Source of the DNA: Actinomycetota bacterium
Lineage (GTDB): Bacteria > Actinomycetota > Acidimicrobiia > Acidimicrobiales > RAAP-2
Length of the DNA: 64,000 bases
NCBI GenBank assembly: GCA_021324045.1
Contig: JAJPJV010000003.1
Coordinates: forward strand, 1-64,000
Direction: 5' to 3'
Numbering within the stretch: the first letter of the stretch is position 1; each line of letters begins with the position of its first letter. A program made the translations under genes and the position numbers. Of this stretch, positions 15,754 through 25,382 are shown in pieces. The notes under the pieces were generated by a model. The model was not told the DNA's origin. It saw only the letters and a list, made by a program, of their open reading frames with translations, and searched no databases.

Positions 15754-16914
15754 GTGCCCCCATTGGACTCCCCGCCGCCTCCCCTACTTTCAGCGGATCA
15801 CGTGGCATTCCAGGCGGTGTGCCGGAAGTTCGTCGAAGAACAGGTCACTCCGCTGGTAGCCGAGGCCGAAGAGAAACAGCGGTTCCCAACGTCACTGTGG
15901 CGGCGGATGGGTGATGCCGGTCTCCTGGGGCTTGGCTTCCCCGAGGAGGTCGGTGGTGCTGGAGGCGACCTGCTGAGCGTGGCGATATTGAGCGAGGAGC
16001 TGGCCAAAGCTTCTGGCGGGATCGCCATTACACCGCTGGTGAGCTCGTACATGGCCGCTCCTCATCTCTACCGGTTCGGACGCCCCGATCAGATGCGCGA
16101 ATACCTCGCACCGGTGCTCACCGGGCACAAAGTTGCAGCGATCGCGGTCACCGAACCCGATGCCGGATCAGATGTGGCCGGCATCACCCTGCGAGCCACC
16201 CCCGAAGGGGATGGCTACCTGCTCCGTGGCACCAAGCTGTTCATCACCAACGGCGGGATCGCCGACATCATCGTCGTCGCGGCGAAAACCGCGGGAGGCG
16301 ACGGCCACCACTCGATCACCACCTTCATCGTCGAAGCTGGCCAGCCTGGGTTCAGCGTCGGTCGGCCCCTTCGCAAGATGGGCTGGCACAGCTCCGACAC
16401 CCGCGAGCTGATCTTCGACGACTGCTTCGTTGGAGCCAATCGCGTGCTCGGCGAGGTCAACCGAGGCTTCTACCAGATCATGCAGGCCTTCCAAGAGGAA
16501 CGAGTCGTCTTGGCCGCCATGGGCGTCGGGCTGGCAGAGGCCTGCATCGAGGCGTCCGTCGCCTATGCCCGCCATCGCAAGGCGTTCGGCAGGCCGATCT
16601 CCAGCCTCCAGGCGATCCGTCACAGTCTCGCCCACATGCGTACACAAACCGAGGCCGCCCGCCTCCTGGTGTATCAGGCAGCCGTGCTCGCCGACGCCGG
16701 CGCGGACGCGGCCCAGGCAACGGCAATGGCCAAGCTCTTCGCGGCGCAAGTGGCCAACGACGTCGCTGATCGCTCCGTCCAGGTGTTCGGCGGCGCCGGA
16801 TTCCTCGAGGAGTCACCGGTCGCCATGCATTACCGGGACGCCCGCGTGCTCCGAATCGGCGGCGGCACCGACGAGATCCAACTCGAGATCCTGGCCAAGC
16901 TGATGAACCTGTGA
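15754..16914 (+). CDS. Acyl-CoA dehydrogenase
   Basis: A 386-residue flavoprotein of the acyl-CoA dehydrogenase family. Domain order is normal: helical N-terminus, middle beta domain (AVTEPDAGSDVAG; FITNGG), and C-terminal helical FAD domain (RKAFGRPISSLQAI; QVFGGAGF). It should desaturate an acyl-CoA at C2-C3, passing electrons to ETF. The usual catalytic Glu of the E-G-T motif is replaced by Gly (RIGGGTDEIQ), and no Glu is present at the isovaleryl-type position (RHRKAFG), so the base is unclear. The GTG start at 15754 follows the previous stop by 35 nt. It sits in the operon started by 14501. Confidence 0.92.
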   Translation: MPPLDSPPPPLLSADHVAFQAVCRKFVEEQVTPLVAEAEEKQRFPTSLWRRMGDAGLLGLGFPEEVGGAGGDLLSVAILSEELAKASGGIAITPLVSSYMAAPHLYRFGRPDQMREYLAPVLTGHKVAAIAVTEPDAGSDVAGITLRATPEGDGYLLRGTKLFITNGGIADIIVVAAKTAGGDGHHSITTFIVEAGQPGFSVGRPLRKMGWHSSDTRELIFDDCFVGANRVLGEVNRGFYQIMQAFQEERVVLAAMGVGLAEACIEASVAYARHRKAFGRPISSLQAIRHSLAHMRTQTEAARLLVYQAAVLADAGADAAQATAMAKLFAAQVANDVADRSVQVFGGAGFLEESPVAMHYRDARVLRIGGGTDEIQLEILAKLMNL

Positions 16915-16953
16915 TCGTGCTGACCAGGGGGGCGAACTGGTAAGAACCTGTCG

Positions 16954-18543
16954 GTGGCCAGGCAGCCAGACAGCGGTGGGAGACAATTCCTGCCTCAGGG
17001 TGAGCGAGGAACGCCGGAGCGGGGACCTTCGACCTCGAACCTCGAACGACTTCGCATGGCGACCGAGCGAGCCCGGGCGAGCGGTGATGCCAGCAGGCTC
17101 GTCAAAAAGCTGCCGGTCCGCCAACGCCTGGATCTGCTGTTCGATGAGGGAACCTTCGTCGAGGACGGGCTCTTAGCGAGGGCGCTGAGCGACGACCTCC
17201 CTGCTGACGGCGTCATTACCGGCATCGGTCAGGTCGGGGGTCGCCACGCCGCCGTGATCGCTCACGACCCAGCAGTCAAAGCAGGGACATGGGGCCTTTA
17301 CACCGTCGAGAAACAGATCCGCATCCTCGAACGGGCACTGGAGGACGTCCTCCCTGTCTTTTACCTCGTCGACTCCGCAGGGGGACGCCTTACCGAGCAA
17401 ACCAGCTTCTTCCCAGGCAGACGAGGTGCTGCCCGAATCTTCGATCTGCAAATCGCGCTCTCGGGAATGGTGCCGCAGATCTGCGTGATGCTCGGACCCG
17501 CGGTTGCCGGTGGTGCGTACATGCCGATGTTCTGCGACTGGGTCGGAATGGTCGAAGGGAACTCCTCAATGAGCTTGGCGTCTGCACGCGTCGCCGAGGT
17601 CGTCGTTGGTGAGAAGGTTTCACTCGACGACATGGGAGGCGCTCGGGTGCACACGACGATCTCGGGCTGCGCTGACGAACGCTTCGAGGACGATGCGACC
17701 GCGATTGACCGGGCATGGGACCTCTTCGGCTACTTGCCCAAGGACTCCCAGTCGGATCCACCGCGAGCTCCCTCGCGGCCACCAGCAGCCAACGATTGGC
17801 GAGGGGTCATTCCCGAGGACCCGAGGGCAGGCTACGACACCAGAGAGATCATCGAGCGAGTCATTGACGCCGGATCGTTCTTCGAGATCAAACGCGAATG
17901 GGCCCCAGAGATCGTCGTCGGGTTCGGCCGCATCGAGGGCAGGGTCGTCGGCATCGTCGCCAACCAACCGATTGTCAAAGGTGGGGCGATCTTCGTCGAC
18001 TCTGCCGACAAGGCGGCACGCTTCATCACCTGGTGCGACGCGTTCAACATCCCCTTGGTGTTCCTCGTCGACGTCCCAGGGTTTATGGTGGGGTCAGCCG
18101 TAGAGCATGCCGGAATCCTCCGCCACGGTGCCAAGATGATCAGCGCGATGGCTCGAGCCGAGGTTCCGCGCTTCTGCGTCGTCGTGCGCAAGGCATACGC
18201 CGCGGGCTACTACGCAATGTCGTGTCCAGGCTTCCGACCTCGTGCCACCATCGCCCTCCCGACAGCAGAGATCGGCGCCATGTCTCCCGAAGCCGCCGTC
18301 GACGCTGTGTTCCGTCGGCGGACCGATGCGATGACTGATGCCGCCGAACGCGAGCGCTTCATCGCAGCTCGTCGCGCGGAGTACGGCGCAGACCTCGACT
18401 TGCTCAGGCTGGCATCGGACCTGCACGTCGACGCAGTCGTCGAGAACGAGGAACTGAGGAACGAGCTGGCGCGACGCCTCGCGGCGGCGGAAGGATGGTC
18501 ACGTCAGCCCCCGCGGCGCCACCAGCCCGTGTTGCCGGTATGA
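16954..18543 (+). CDS. Acyl-CoA carboxylase carboxyltransferase (beta) subunit
   Basis: A 529-residue carboxyltransferase with two crotonase-like halves. Oxyanion-hole signatures are GPAVAGGAYMP in the first half and YAAGYYAM in the second; VDVPGFMVG and EIGAMSPEAAVD are typical of AccD/PccB/MccB proteins. It transfers CO2 from biotin to an acyl-CoA. No biotin carboxylase or biotin carrier gene is in the window, so it must borrow an alpha subunit. In context it may carboxylate an unsaturated or branched acyl-CoA made by the dehydrogenase upstream, as in leucine or isoprenoid acid degradation. The next gene's ATG overlaps its stop. Confidence 0.92.
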   Translation: MARQPDSGGRQFLPQGERGTPERGPSTSNLERLRMATERARASGDASRLVKKLPVRQRLDLLFDEGTFVEDGLLARALSDDLPADGVITGIGQVGGRHAAVIAHDPAVKAGTWGLYTVEKQIRILERALEDVLPVFYLVDSAGGRLTEQTSFFPGRRGAARIFDLQIALSGMVPQICVMLGPAVAGGAYMPMFCDWVGMVEGNSSMSLASARVAEVVVGEKVSLDDMGGARVHTTISGCADERFEDDATAIDRAWDLFGYLPKDSQSDPPRAPSRPPAANDWRGVIPEDPRAGYDTREIIERVIDAGSFFEIKREWAPEIVVGFGRIEGRVVGIVANQPIVKGGAIFVDSADKAARFITWCDAFNIPLVFLVDVPGFMVGSAVEHAGILRHGAKMISAMARAEVPRFCVVVRKAYAAGYYAMSCPGFRPRATIALPTAEIGAMSPEAAVDAVFRRRTDAMTDAAERERFIAARRAEYGADLDLLRLASDLHVDAVVENEELRNELARRLAAAEGWSRQPPRRHQPVLPV

Positions 18544-20161
18544 CCCCGAGGAGGCGCACGCACGCGATGCCAGCCCGACCGAAGACGATCACCGAGACCC
18601 TCGACCACGTCTTGGAGGTGGATCCACAACGGCTGGCACTGAAGGGCCCCTCGGGTGTGCTCTCCTACGAGGAGCTCGATGCAGCGGCGAACAAGGCTGC
18701 TGCGGCGCTTCGGGAGATGGGCGTTGCCCAAGGAGACCGAGTGGCGGCATGCCTGCCCAACGATCTGGACATCGTGATCGCGTTCCATGGCACGATGCGA
18801 TTGGGTGCCATCTGGGTCGGCCTGAACCGGGCCTTGGCCGTCCCGGAGAAAGAGGCGCTCCTCGCCGAGGCCACCCCGACGGTCTTCCTTGCCGACCCCG
18901 ACACCGCCTCTGCGCACGAAGGACGTTGGCCGGTCGTCCGCGTCGATCCATCTGACCCCGCTTCGTCGTGGGCGATGGCGCTCAGCGCGGTAACCGGTGC
19001 GCCCCGCCCCCCGTCGCCGGACCCCGAGGCTCCGGCTGGCATCGCCTTCACGAGCGGCACCACTGGCCTGCCCAAGGGAATCGTCCACTCGCAGCGCAAC
19101 TTGCTACTCGCAGCGACCGCCATCGCCACCACCCGGAATTACGACGAAACGCTGCGGAAGGGAGATTGCCTCGCGCTCACCATCCTCAATCTGCAGGTGC
19201 TCACCACACTGTTGACAACCGCTGCAGGCGGGTGCTGCATCTTGACCGACCGGCGCGATGCCGCGGGGTCGCGCAATGGCTCGCCCGAGAGTCGGTGAAC
19301 GTCTGGAACGGTGTCCCCGCAATCCTTTATTCGATGGTCCACGACGAAGGAATCGACCCTGGCCTCCTCTCAGGCCTGCGAGAGGTCTGGACCGGCGGCG
19401 CGGCTTGTCCCGAGGACCTGTACCGAGCCTTCGAGGCGCGCTTTGGGATCCAACTACGCCAGTCCTACGGGCTCACCGAGGCACCCACGGTGGTAACGAT
19501 GGAACGAGTAGGCGACCACCACATCCCCGGGTCCAGCGGACGACCGCTCCCGCACCTCGAGGTGGTGATCCGCGATGACGCCGGACGCGACCTCCCGCCG
19601 AAAGAGCTTGGTGAGATCGTGGTCCGAGGCACTCGCCGAGGACCGTGGGCAAGCGTCTATACCCCGATGACGGGGTATTGGCACCGCGATCGGCTCGAGC
19701 CGTTCGAGGGGGACGAGCTGTACACCGGGGACGTTGGTTACCTCGACGACGCTGGCAATCTCTTCGTAAAGGATCGCAAGAAACTGGTGATCCTGCGCGG
19801 TGGCGCCAATGTCTACCCAGCCGAGGTCGAGCGAGTGATCGAAGCTGTCCCGGGCGTCCGGGGCAGCGCCGTACTCGGCATCCCCGACCCTCGTCTGGGT
19901 CAGCGGGTTGTCGCAGCGATCGAAGTGGACCAAGGGTTCGCACTCAGCCCGCAAGACCTCATCGAGCACTGTCGGGGACAACTCGCTCGATACAAGGTTC
20001 CCGAAGCGATCGTGATCGTAGACAGTCTTCCGCGCAACGCAATGGGCAAGGTACAGCGAGCGCAGCTCGGCGAACTTTTCGACCTCGATCGACCGGCTCC
20101 CCCGGGTGCCGCGCTGCCTGGCGCCGACAGTTCGGTCATCTCTGGTGCGAACGGCTCGTAG
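18540..20161 (+). pseudogene. AMP-forming acyl-CoA ligase interrupted by a one-base frameshift
   Basis: The two halves together form one ANL-superfamily ligase of about 540 residues. The first frame (from ATG 18540, overlapping the AccD stop) carries the P-loop FTSGTTGLPKGIVHS and stops at 19298. The second frame carries the remainder from about 19262: SYGLTEAPT, YTGDVGYLDDAG and KDRKKLVILRGGANVYPAEVE. The switch occurs at GGGG (19265-19268), where one extra G would restore a single frame. Causes could be a recent loss-of-function deletion, a sequencing or assembly error, or programmed slippage. Both halves keep all motifs and normal codon use, so decay must be very recent if real. The LLM gene overlaps its end. 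Confidence 0.82.
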
Positions 20162-21270
20162 TGGAACTCGACTGTTACGTCCTGGGTACTGACGTCGCTT
20201 CGATCGGCGACGCTGCCGTTCGCCTGGAGGCCGGTGGCCACGGGTGCATGTGGAGCATCGAGTCCCAGTACGACCCGTTCCTACCCCTGCTCGTCGCCGC
20301 GTCGCGCACCTCGACTATGCGGGTGGGGACGAACATCGCGGTCGCGTTCGCGCGCAACCCGATGACCGTGGCGCAGACCGCGCATGACCTCCAGCGCTTC
20401 TCGAGGGGACGCTTCATCCTGGGTCTGGGTCCTCAAGTTCGAGCACACATCGAGCGGCGCTTTTCGATGCAATGGTCGAGCCCGGCACGCCGCATGCGCG
20501 AGTTCGTCCTTGCGCTCAGGGCGATATGGACGGCATGGGAAACGGGATCTCCTCTCGACTTTTCCGGCGAGTTCTACCGTCATACGTTGACGGGGCCGAA
20601 TTTCGATCCGGGACCAACCGGCTACGGCCCGCCACCGGTGTGGCTGGCCGCGGTGGGACCAAAGATGGTCGCGGTCACCGGCGAAGTGGCCGACGGGCTC
20701 CTCTGCCATCCCCTTACGACCCCGGAGTACCTGTCGAAGGTGATCTTGCCCATCGCGGAGCGCGCCCGTCTGCAGCGCGACGCTCCAGGTGACTTCTCCA
20801 TCGTCGTCTCCGTCCTGGGAGCGACCGGTCCCGACGACGCAGCGATCAATGCCTCAGTGCACAACGTTCGGAGGAAGATCGCGTTCTACGCTGCGACGCC
20901 TGCACACCGGCCGATGCTCGAGCTGCACGGCCTTGGGGACCTCCAACCGAAATTGAACACTCTGGCTCGGCAAGGCCGCTGGGATGAGATGGCGGCTGCC
21001 ATCGATGATGGCGTCCTCGACCGGTTCGCCGTCGTGGGCTCCCCGGGGGAGATCGGGCAAGCAGTCCGGAAGCGCTTCGCCGGGCTGGCTGATCGGGCCA
21101 CGATCTACGAGCTCGATGCCATGGGTCGCCTCGATCTGGAGCAGCGGCACCTTGCCGAACCACAGTCCCTGCGCGACCTCATGGCAGGGTTCCTGGGGAA
21201 GGCAGAGGACGCCTACCTGGATACACCGTCACAAGGCAAAAGCGATCGAGCCCGGTCTTCCGAGGAGTGA
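20161..21270 (+). CDS. LLM-class F420-dependent oxidoreductase (TIGR03617-like)
   Basis: A 369-residue luciferase-like monooxygenase-fold protein. Typical blocks are MRVGTNIAVAFARNPMTVAQ, RFILGLGPQV, and AAVGPKMVAVTGEVADGLLCHP. Relatives bind coenzyme F420 or FMN in the TIM barrel and reduce or oxygenate carbonyl or ring compounds. The GTG at 20161 shares its first base with the TAG of the preceding ligase, so translational coupling is likely. A longer frame runs back to 19645 but only overlaps the ligase. Another LLM gene in the window, at 31434, is a distinct subgroup. Confidence 0.88.
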   Translation: MELDCYVLGTDVASIGDAAVRLEAGGHGCMWSIESQYDPFLPLLVAASRTSTMRVGTNIAVAFARNPMTVAQTAHDLQRFSRGRFILGLGPQVRAHIERRFSMQWSSPARRMREFVLALRAIWTAWETGSPLDFSGEFYRHTLTGPNFDPGPTGYGPPPVWLAAVGPKMVAVTGEVADGLLCHPLTTPEYLSKVILPIAERARLQRDAPGDFSIVVSVLGATGPDDAAINASVHNVRRKIAFYAATPAHRPMLELHGLGDLQPKLNTLARQGRWDEMAAAIDDGVLDRFAVVGSPGEIGQAVRKRFAGLADRATIYELDAMGRLDLEQRHLAEPQSLRDLMAGFLGKAEDAYLDTPSQGKSDRARSSEE

Positions 21271-21280
21271 AGGAGCGGCC

Positions 21281-22477
21281 ATGACGACGTTTTTGCCAGA
21301 ACCGGAACGACGCACCCGCTATTTCACGGTGATCTCCGTCGATGATCACATCGTCGAGCCTCCCGAGATGTTCCTCCGAAGGGTTCCGACCAAATTCGTC
21401 GCACGCGCCCCCCGCGTCGTACGCGAAGCCGACGGCACCGAGATGTGGCTCTACGATGGCGAGCTCATCCCCAATATCGGTCTCAATGCCGTCGCCGGTC
21501 GACCTCCACGTGAGTACAGCCGCGACCCAGTCACCTTCGACGACATGCGCCGAGGCGCATGGGACATCCACGCTCGCATCGCAGACATGGACCTCGACGG
21601 TGTGTTCGCCTCGCTGAACTTCCCGTCGTTTTTGACAGGCTTTGGCGGAGGAAGACTCCAGACGACCACCAAGGATCAAGACCTGGCACTCGCCGTGATC
21701 CGGGCATGGAACGACTGGCACCTCGAGGAGTGGGCAGGCTCGTACCCGGATCGGATCATCCCCTGCCAGATCACCTGGCTCCATAATCCGGTGCTTGCCG
21801 CCAAGGACGTCGAACGCAACCGGGAACGTGGATTTCGGGCTTTGAGCTTTCCCGAACTCCCTGACCGTCTCGGGTTCCCCCCGGTCCACTCTTCCTTCTG
21901 GGATCCCCTCTTTGCCGCTTGCGAGGCCACGGGAACCGTCGTCTGCCTTCACGCAGGCTCGGGAGGAACGCTGCTCGGAACCTCTGAAGGGGCGCCGCGG
22001 GAAGCCACCGCCGCCTTCTTCGGGCTCTCAGCCATCATCCCGGCGATCGATTGGCTTTTTGCACTCGTTCCCGTCCGATTCCCCGAACTCAAGATCGTGC
22101 TTGCAGAAAGTGGCATCGGATGGGTCGCGGCACTCCTCGATCGCCTGGATCACCTGGCGCGCTACCACGAATGCTATGGCGACTGGCGAGGGACCGACCT
22201 CTCGCCATCTGAGGTGCTATTACGCAATTTCTGGTTCTGTATGCTCGACAACCCCTCTTCTTTGTGCCAGAAGGAGCGGATCGGCATTCACAACATCTTG
22301 TGCGAGGTCGATTACCCTCATGCCGATTCCTCCTGGCCGAACACCCAGGATTCCCTTCGTCGGCAGTTGAGGGCATTGGAACCCTGGGAGGTCGATCAGG
22401 TCACCTGGAAGAACGCGTCCGAACTGTTCGGCTTCCCTGTGCCCCAACGCGTACGGCGAGACCCCAACGCCTTCTGA
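21281..22477 (+). CDS. PF04909 amidohydrolase, DYPHAD subfamily
   Basis: A 398-residue ACMSD-like TIM-barrel hydrolase and a paralogue of 14501 and 40093. Motifs in order: SVDDHIVEPPEMF (metal site), CLHAGSGG (strand His), LAESGIGWV, and CEVDYPHADSSWP (metal Asp). AAGGAG about 7 nt before the ATG at 21281 fixes the start. It closes the operon that begins at 14501, so the operon starts and ends with members of one subfamily. This suggests two sequential hydrolytic or decarboxylating steps, or two stereo- or chain-specific isozymes. Confidence 0.9.
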   Translation: MTTFLPEPERRTRYFTVISVDDHIVEPPEMFLRRVPTKFVARAPRVVREADGTEMWLYDGELIPNIGLNAVAGRPPREYSRDPVTFDDMRRGAWDIHARIADMDLDGVFASLNFPSFLTGFGGGRLQTTTKDQDLALAVIRAWNDWHLEEWAGSYPDRIIPCQITWLHNPVLAAKDVERNRERGFRALSFPELPDRLGFPPVHSSFWDPLFAACEATGTVVCLHAGSGGTLLGTSEGAPREATAAFFGLSAIIPAIDWLFALVPVRFPELKIVLAESGIGWVAALLDRLDHLARYHECYGDWRGTDLSPSEVLLRNFWFCMLDNPSSLCQKERIGIHNILCEVDYPHADSSWPNTQDSLRRQLRALEPWEVDQVTWKNASELFGFPVPQRVRRDPNAF

Positions 22478-22919
22478 TCTCGGATCCCGCGCACACTGCT
22501 GGACTGGTCGAGGGGACCGAGCACACACTCGGCAGTCCCTTCAGCCGCAGCTCCGAAACGTGCATGCTGCAGGCGGCTCGTGCGAGGGCCGCGTGCAAGT
22601 TGGAGCGGCAACAGGACGCCGCCGGCTTCGGTGAACCAGACCATGGGGTGTTGTACCTCGAGGCTATGGCTGACGGATCGACCCCAAAACCGTTGAACGA
22701 AAGAACCTGCCTTCTGGACCATCAGGGGTCACGCTTCGTCACCCAGGGCCCTTGAACGAAGCGGACGCTCTTCCCTCGAGTGCCCGACACGGCGTTGCGG
22801 TGACATCTTGATGACCTCGCCAACCAGCCGTAGGATCGTCGACTGGTCGAGCGGTGCAACCCCATGGGCGCTGTGGCGTCCGTCAACATGCAAGCGCTGT
22901 CGGCCAGGGGGACAGCAAC
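22478..22919. other. Intergenic stretch carrying the promoter of the M24 operon
   Basis: About 440 bases with no recognisable gene. Near its end TTGATG (22808-22813), a 17-nt spacer and TAGGAT (22831-22836) make a well-spaced sigma-A promoter for the M24-M24-P450 operon. TAGGAT is the same -10 hexamer as at 14442. No TGAGCR-type palindrome is present here. Confidence 0.5.
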
Positions 22920-24146
22920 GTGAACGAGCCTGACAGCACCGACAGCGACGAGGCACCTCTCGACCTGGCAAGGATGCGTCGGGATCGCCGAGCACGCCTC
23001 GTCTCTGAGATGCACGCACGGGGCATCGGGACCCTCCTGCTCACAGGAACGAGCACCGTCCAGTACGGGGTCGGCGACGTTCGCCCGGTGGCCGACGCGT
23101 CGCACGCGCTCTACGAACAGTGTGCTGCAGTCCTCATCGCAGGCGACGACCTCCCCCATCTCTTTACCCCCTTCCCCGACCGTTGCCCGCCCGAGCTTGT
23201 CGTTGACCACTGCCATCCACCGCTGCATCTGGCCACTCCAGAAGGTGTACAGGCGTTGGCCACTGCCCTTCGCGAGATCGCCGGCGGGCCAGTTCCCGGG
23301 CCGCTCGCCCTCGACGAAGCAACTGGAGCGCTGTACTTCGAGCTCTCGAAACTTCTCGACAACCTCACCGTGGTAGACGCCAGCGAGGCGCTCACAGCCG
23401 CAAAGATCATCAAGACGCCCGACGAGATCCTGTGCATCGAGCGAGCCCAGCGCATCAACGAGGCCGCAATGTATGACATCGAGGCAGCACTCCGGCCTGG
23501 CATCCGACAGTCGGAGCTCACCGGGCTCTTCCTACGGCGGATCTTCGAGCTCGGAGCAACCGGTCTCTGCGTGGACCCGATCTGGCAGCCGATGCCGCTG
23601 TCCCGAGCCCAAGGTCCCTTCACGGTGAATGGCGACGTCGCATTCCCGCTGTGCGCGAACGATCGGATGCTCATGGAAGGCGACCTCGTCTGGGTCGACA
23701 TGGGGATCGATTATCACGGCTATGCCTCTGACTTCGGCACCACCTGGATCGTCGCCCGCAACCCCAAGCCGACGCCCCGTCAACACAGCCATTTCGAGCG
23801 CTGGAAGGACGTGGTTGCCGCCACGTTGACTGCCACCCGTCCTGGAGCCACCGGTGGCGACCTTGTCCGGGCCGCAACCGAAGCGAACGCAGGGAAGCGC
23901 CCGTGGCTCGATCACTTCTACCTCATCCACGGCATCGGGACCTTCAGTGCCGAGATGCCTCTCATAGGGAGCGACCTCGGCCCTGCCTTCGACGAATCGA
24001 TCGTTCTGGCACCTGGGATGCTCATGGTGCTCGAGCCCGTGATCTGGGAAGAAGGAGTGGGAGGCTATCGATTCGAAGAGGTCGTGGTGGTCACCGAGAA
24101 CGGTTATCGGCGCCTCAGCTCCTACCCCCATACACCCTATGAATAA
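22920..24146 (+). CDS. M24 family metallopeptidase (Xaa-Pro dipeptidase-like)
   Basis: A 408-residue pita-bread-fold enzyme with an N-terminal creatinase-like domain and a C-terminal catalytic domain. All five metal ligands are visible: the two Asp in VDMGIDYHGYASDF, the His in LIHGIG, and the two Glu in VLEPVIW and RFEEVVVV. It should be an active di-metal hydrolase cleaving X-Pro or a similar amide bond. The GTG at 22920 with a GGGGA site upstream is preferred over a GTG at 22854. It is immediately followed by a paralogue that has lost the ligands. Confidence 0.88.
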   Translation: MNEPDSTDSDEAPLDLARMRRDRRARLVSEMHARGIGTLLLTGTSTVQYGVGDVRPVADASHALYEQCAAVLIAGDDLPHLFTPFPDRCPPELVVDHCHPPLHLATPEGVQALATALREIAGGPVPGPLALDEATGALYFELSKLLDNLTVVDASEALTAAKIIKTPDEILCIERAQRINEAAMYDIEAALRPGIRQSELTGLFLRRIFELGATGLCVDPIWQPMPLSRAQGPFTVNGDVAFPLCANDRMLMEGDLVWVDMGIDYHGYASDFGTTWIVARNPKPTPRQHSHFERWKDVVAATLTATRPGATGGDLVRAATEANAGKRPWLDHFYLIHGIGTFSAEMPLIGSDLGPAFDESIVLAPGMLMVLEPVIWEEGVGGYRFEEVVVVTENGYRRLSSYPHTPYE

Positions 24147-24149
24147 GGC

Positions 24150-25382
24150 TTGGGAACGGTGGTGGCGACCCTGAGAGGCGACGCTCTCCTCGGCCTCGAT
24201 GAGCGGGGCACCGGTGTCCTCCCGCTCGAAGAGGGCGGGAGAGTGGACTTCCATCGGCTCCGGGCGCAACGTCTGGAGCGGTGTCGAACGGAGATGGCAC
24301 GCGATGACCTCGACGCGTTGTTGCTCGGGAACGAGGCGAACGCGCGCTACGCGAGCGGCGCGCGCCGTCTTTGGCTCGGCGGCAGCCGTCCATATGTCCC
24401 GGGATGCATCGTGCTGCCCGACGGGCAGCCGTATGTCATGAGCACCTGGGACGATGGAATCCCCCCTGACATCCCCCGGACGAACCTGTTCGGGGCCTCG
24501 TGGAACCCGGAGAATCACGTCAAGGTCCTCGCATCGATCGAAGGTCTGCGGGCGGCACGGCGCGTTGGTGTGGACGGGATGACACCGCTCATGGCGTCCC
24601 TGATTTCTTCGGCCCTGCCTGACGCGGAGCTCGTCGACGCCGGGCCCACCATGATCCGGGCGCGCCAAGTGAAGACTCCCGACGAACTTGCATGCATCCG
24701 AGCGGCAATCGCCGTCACCGAGTCGTCCCTCGGTTGGGCACTCGATGCCCTTCGACCGGGGATCACCGAACGGGCACTGTTCGGGCACTTCACCGAACGC
24801 CTCGGAGCGCTCGGTCTCACGCTCTCCGCTACCCAGTGCACGTTCGTGGTCCTCTCCGGTGACGGGAGCCAGCGCCGCATGCCTCGTCGGACAGGGACCA
24901 ACCACTGCGTCAATCCCGGCGACCTGGTCGCACTCGACGCTGGCGCCCTCTACGCGGGATACGAAGGCTCGGTAGCCCGCACGTTCAGCTGCCCCGGGGG
25001 CACGGACAACGCCAGGGCGGCAGAACGGCGACTCTACGACCGCGCCCGAGCCGTCCACGAGGCACTCGTCGCCGCGTGCCGGCCGGGCGTCACCGCCCAG
25101 GACGTGGTCCACGTCTACGAAGCATCCGGGGAGCCAGTACCCGAGCTCCCAGTGGTCTTTGGGGTCGGGCTTGGAATGGAACCGCCGCTTGCTGGGGCTC
25201 ACCTCCCGAGCGACGCAGGGGGCACGACGACACTGGTCCCGGGAATGGTGCTTGCGCTGCAGACCTACGTGCACGAGGAAGGGACCGGCGGATATCTCCA
25301 GCGCGACGTAGTCCTCGTGGGACAAGAGGGTTCCACGTTGCTCACGAGCCACTCACGTGGAGGTGACGATGCCAATCGATGA
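24150..25382 (+). CDS. M24 family protein lacking metal ligands (creatinase-like or pseudoenzyme)
   Basis: A 410-residue paralogue of the preceding M24 gene with the same two-domain layout. Aligned with its neighbour, only the first Asp remains (LVALDAGALY). The second Asp is Ser (YEGSVA), the His is Phe (VVFGVGLG), and the two Glu become Gln (LALQTYV) and Arg (YLQRDVVLV). It therefore cannot hold a di-metal centre. Creatinase is a known metal-free M24 enzyme but keeps its His. It might be a regulatory partner forming a heterodimer with 22920, or a new activity. The TTG at 24150 follows the previous stop by 3 nt; a GTG at 24159 is an alternative. Confidence 0.82.
   Translation: MGTVVATLRGDALLGLDERGTGVLPLEEGGRVDFHRLRAQRLERCRTEMARDDLDALLLGNEANARYASGARRLWLGGSRPYVPGCIVLPDGQPYVMSTWDDGIPPDIPRTNLFGASWNPENHVKVLASIEGLRAARRVGVDGMTPLMASLISSALPDAELVDAGPTMIRARQVKTPDELACIRAAIAVTESSLGWALDALRPGITERALFGHFTERLGALGLTLSATQCTFVVLSGDGSQRRMPRRTGTNHCVNPGDLVALDAGALYAGYEGSVARTFSCPGGTDNARAAERRLYDRARAVHEALVAACRPGVTAQDVVHVYEASGEPVPELPVVFGVGLGMEPPLAGAHLPSDAGGTTTLVPGMVLALQTYVHEEGTGGYLQRDVVLVGQEGSTLLTSHSRGGDDANR

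Noticed and set aside
23532-25352. 606-codon minus-strand frame over the two M24 genes
   Set aside because: Antisense shadow caused by high G+C at third codon positions; the plus-strand proteins have clear family motifs.
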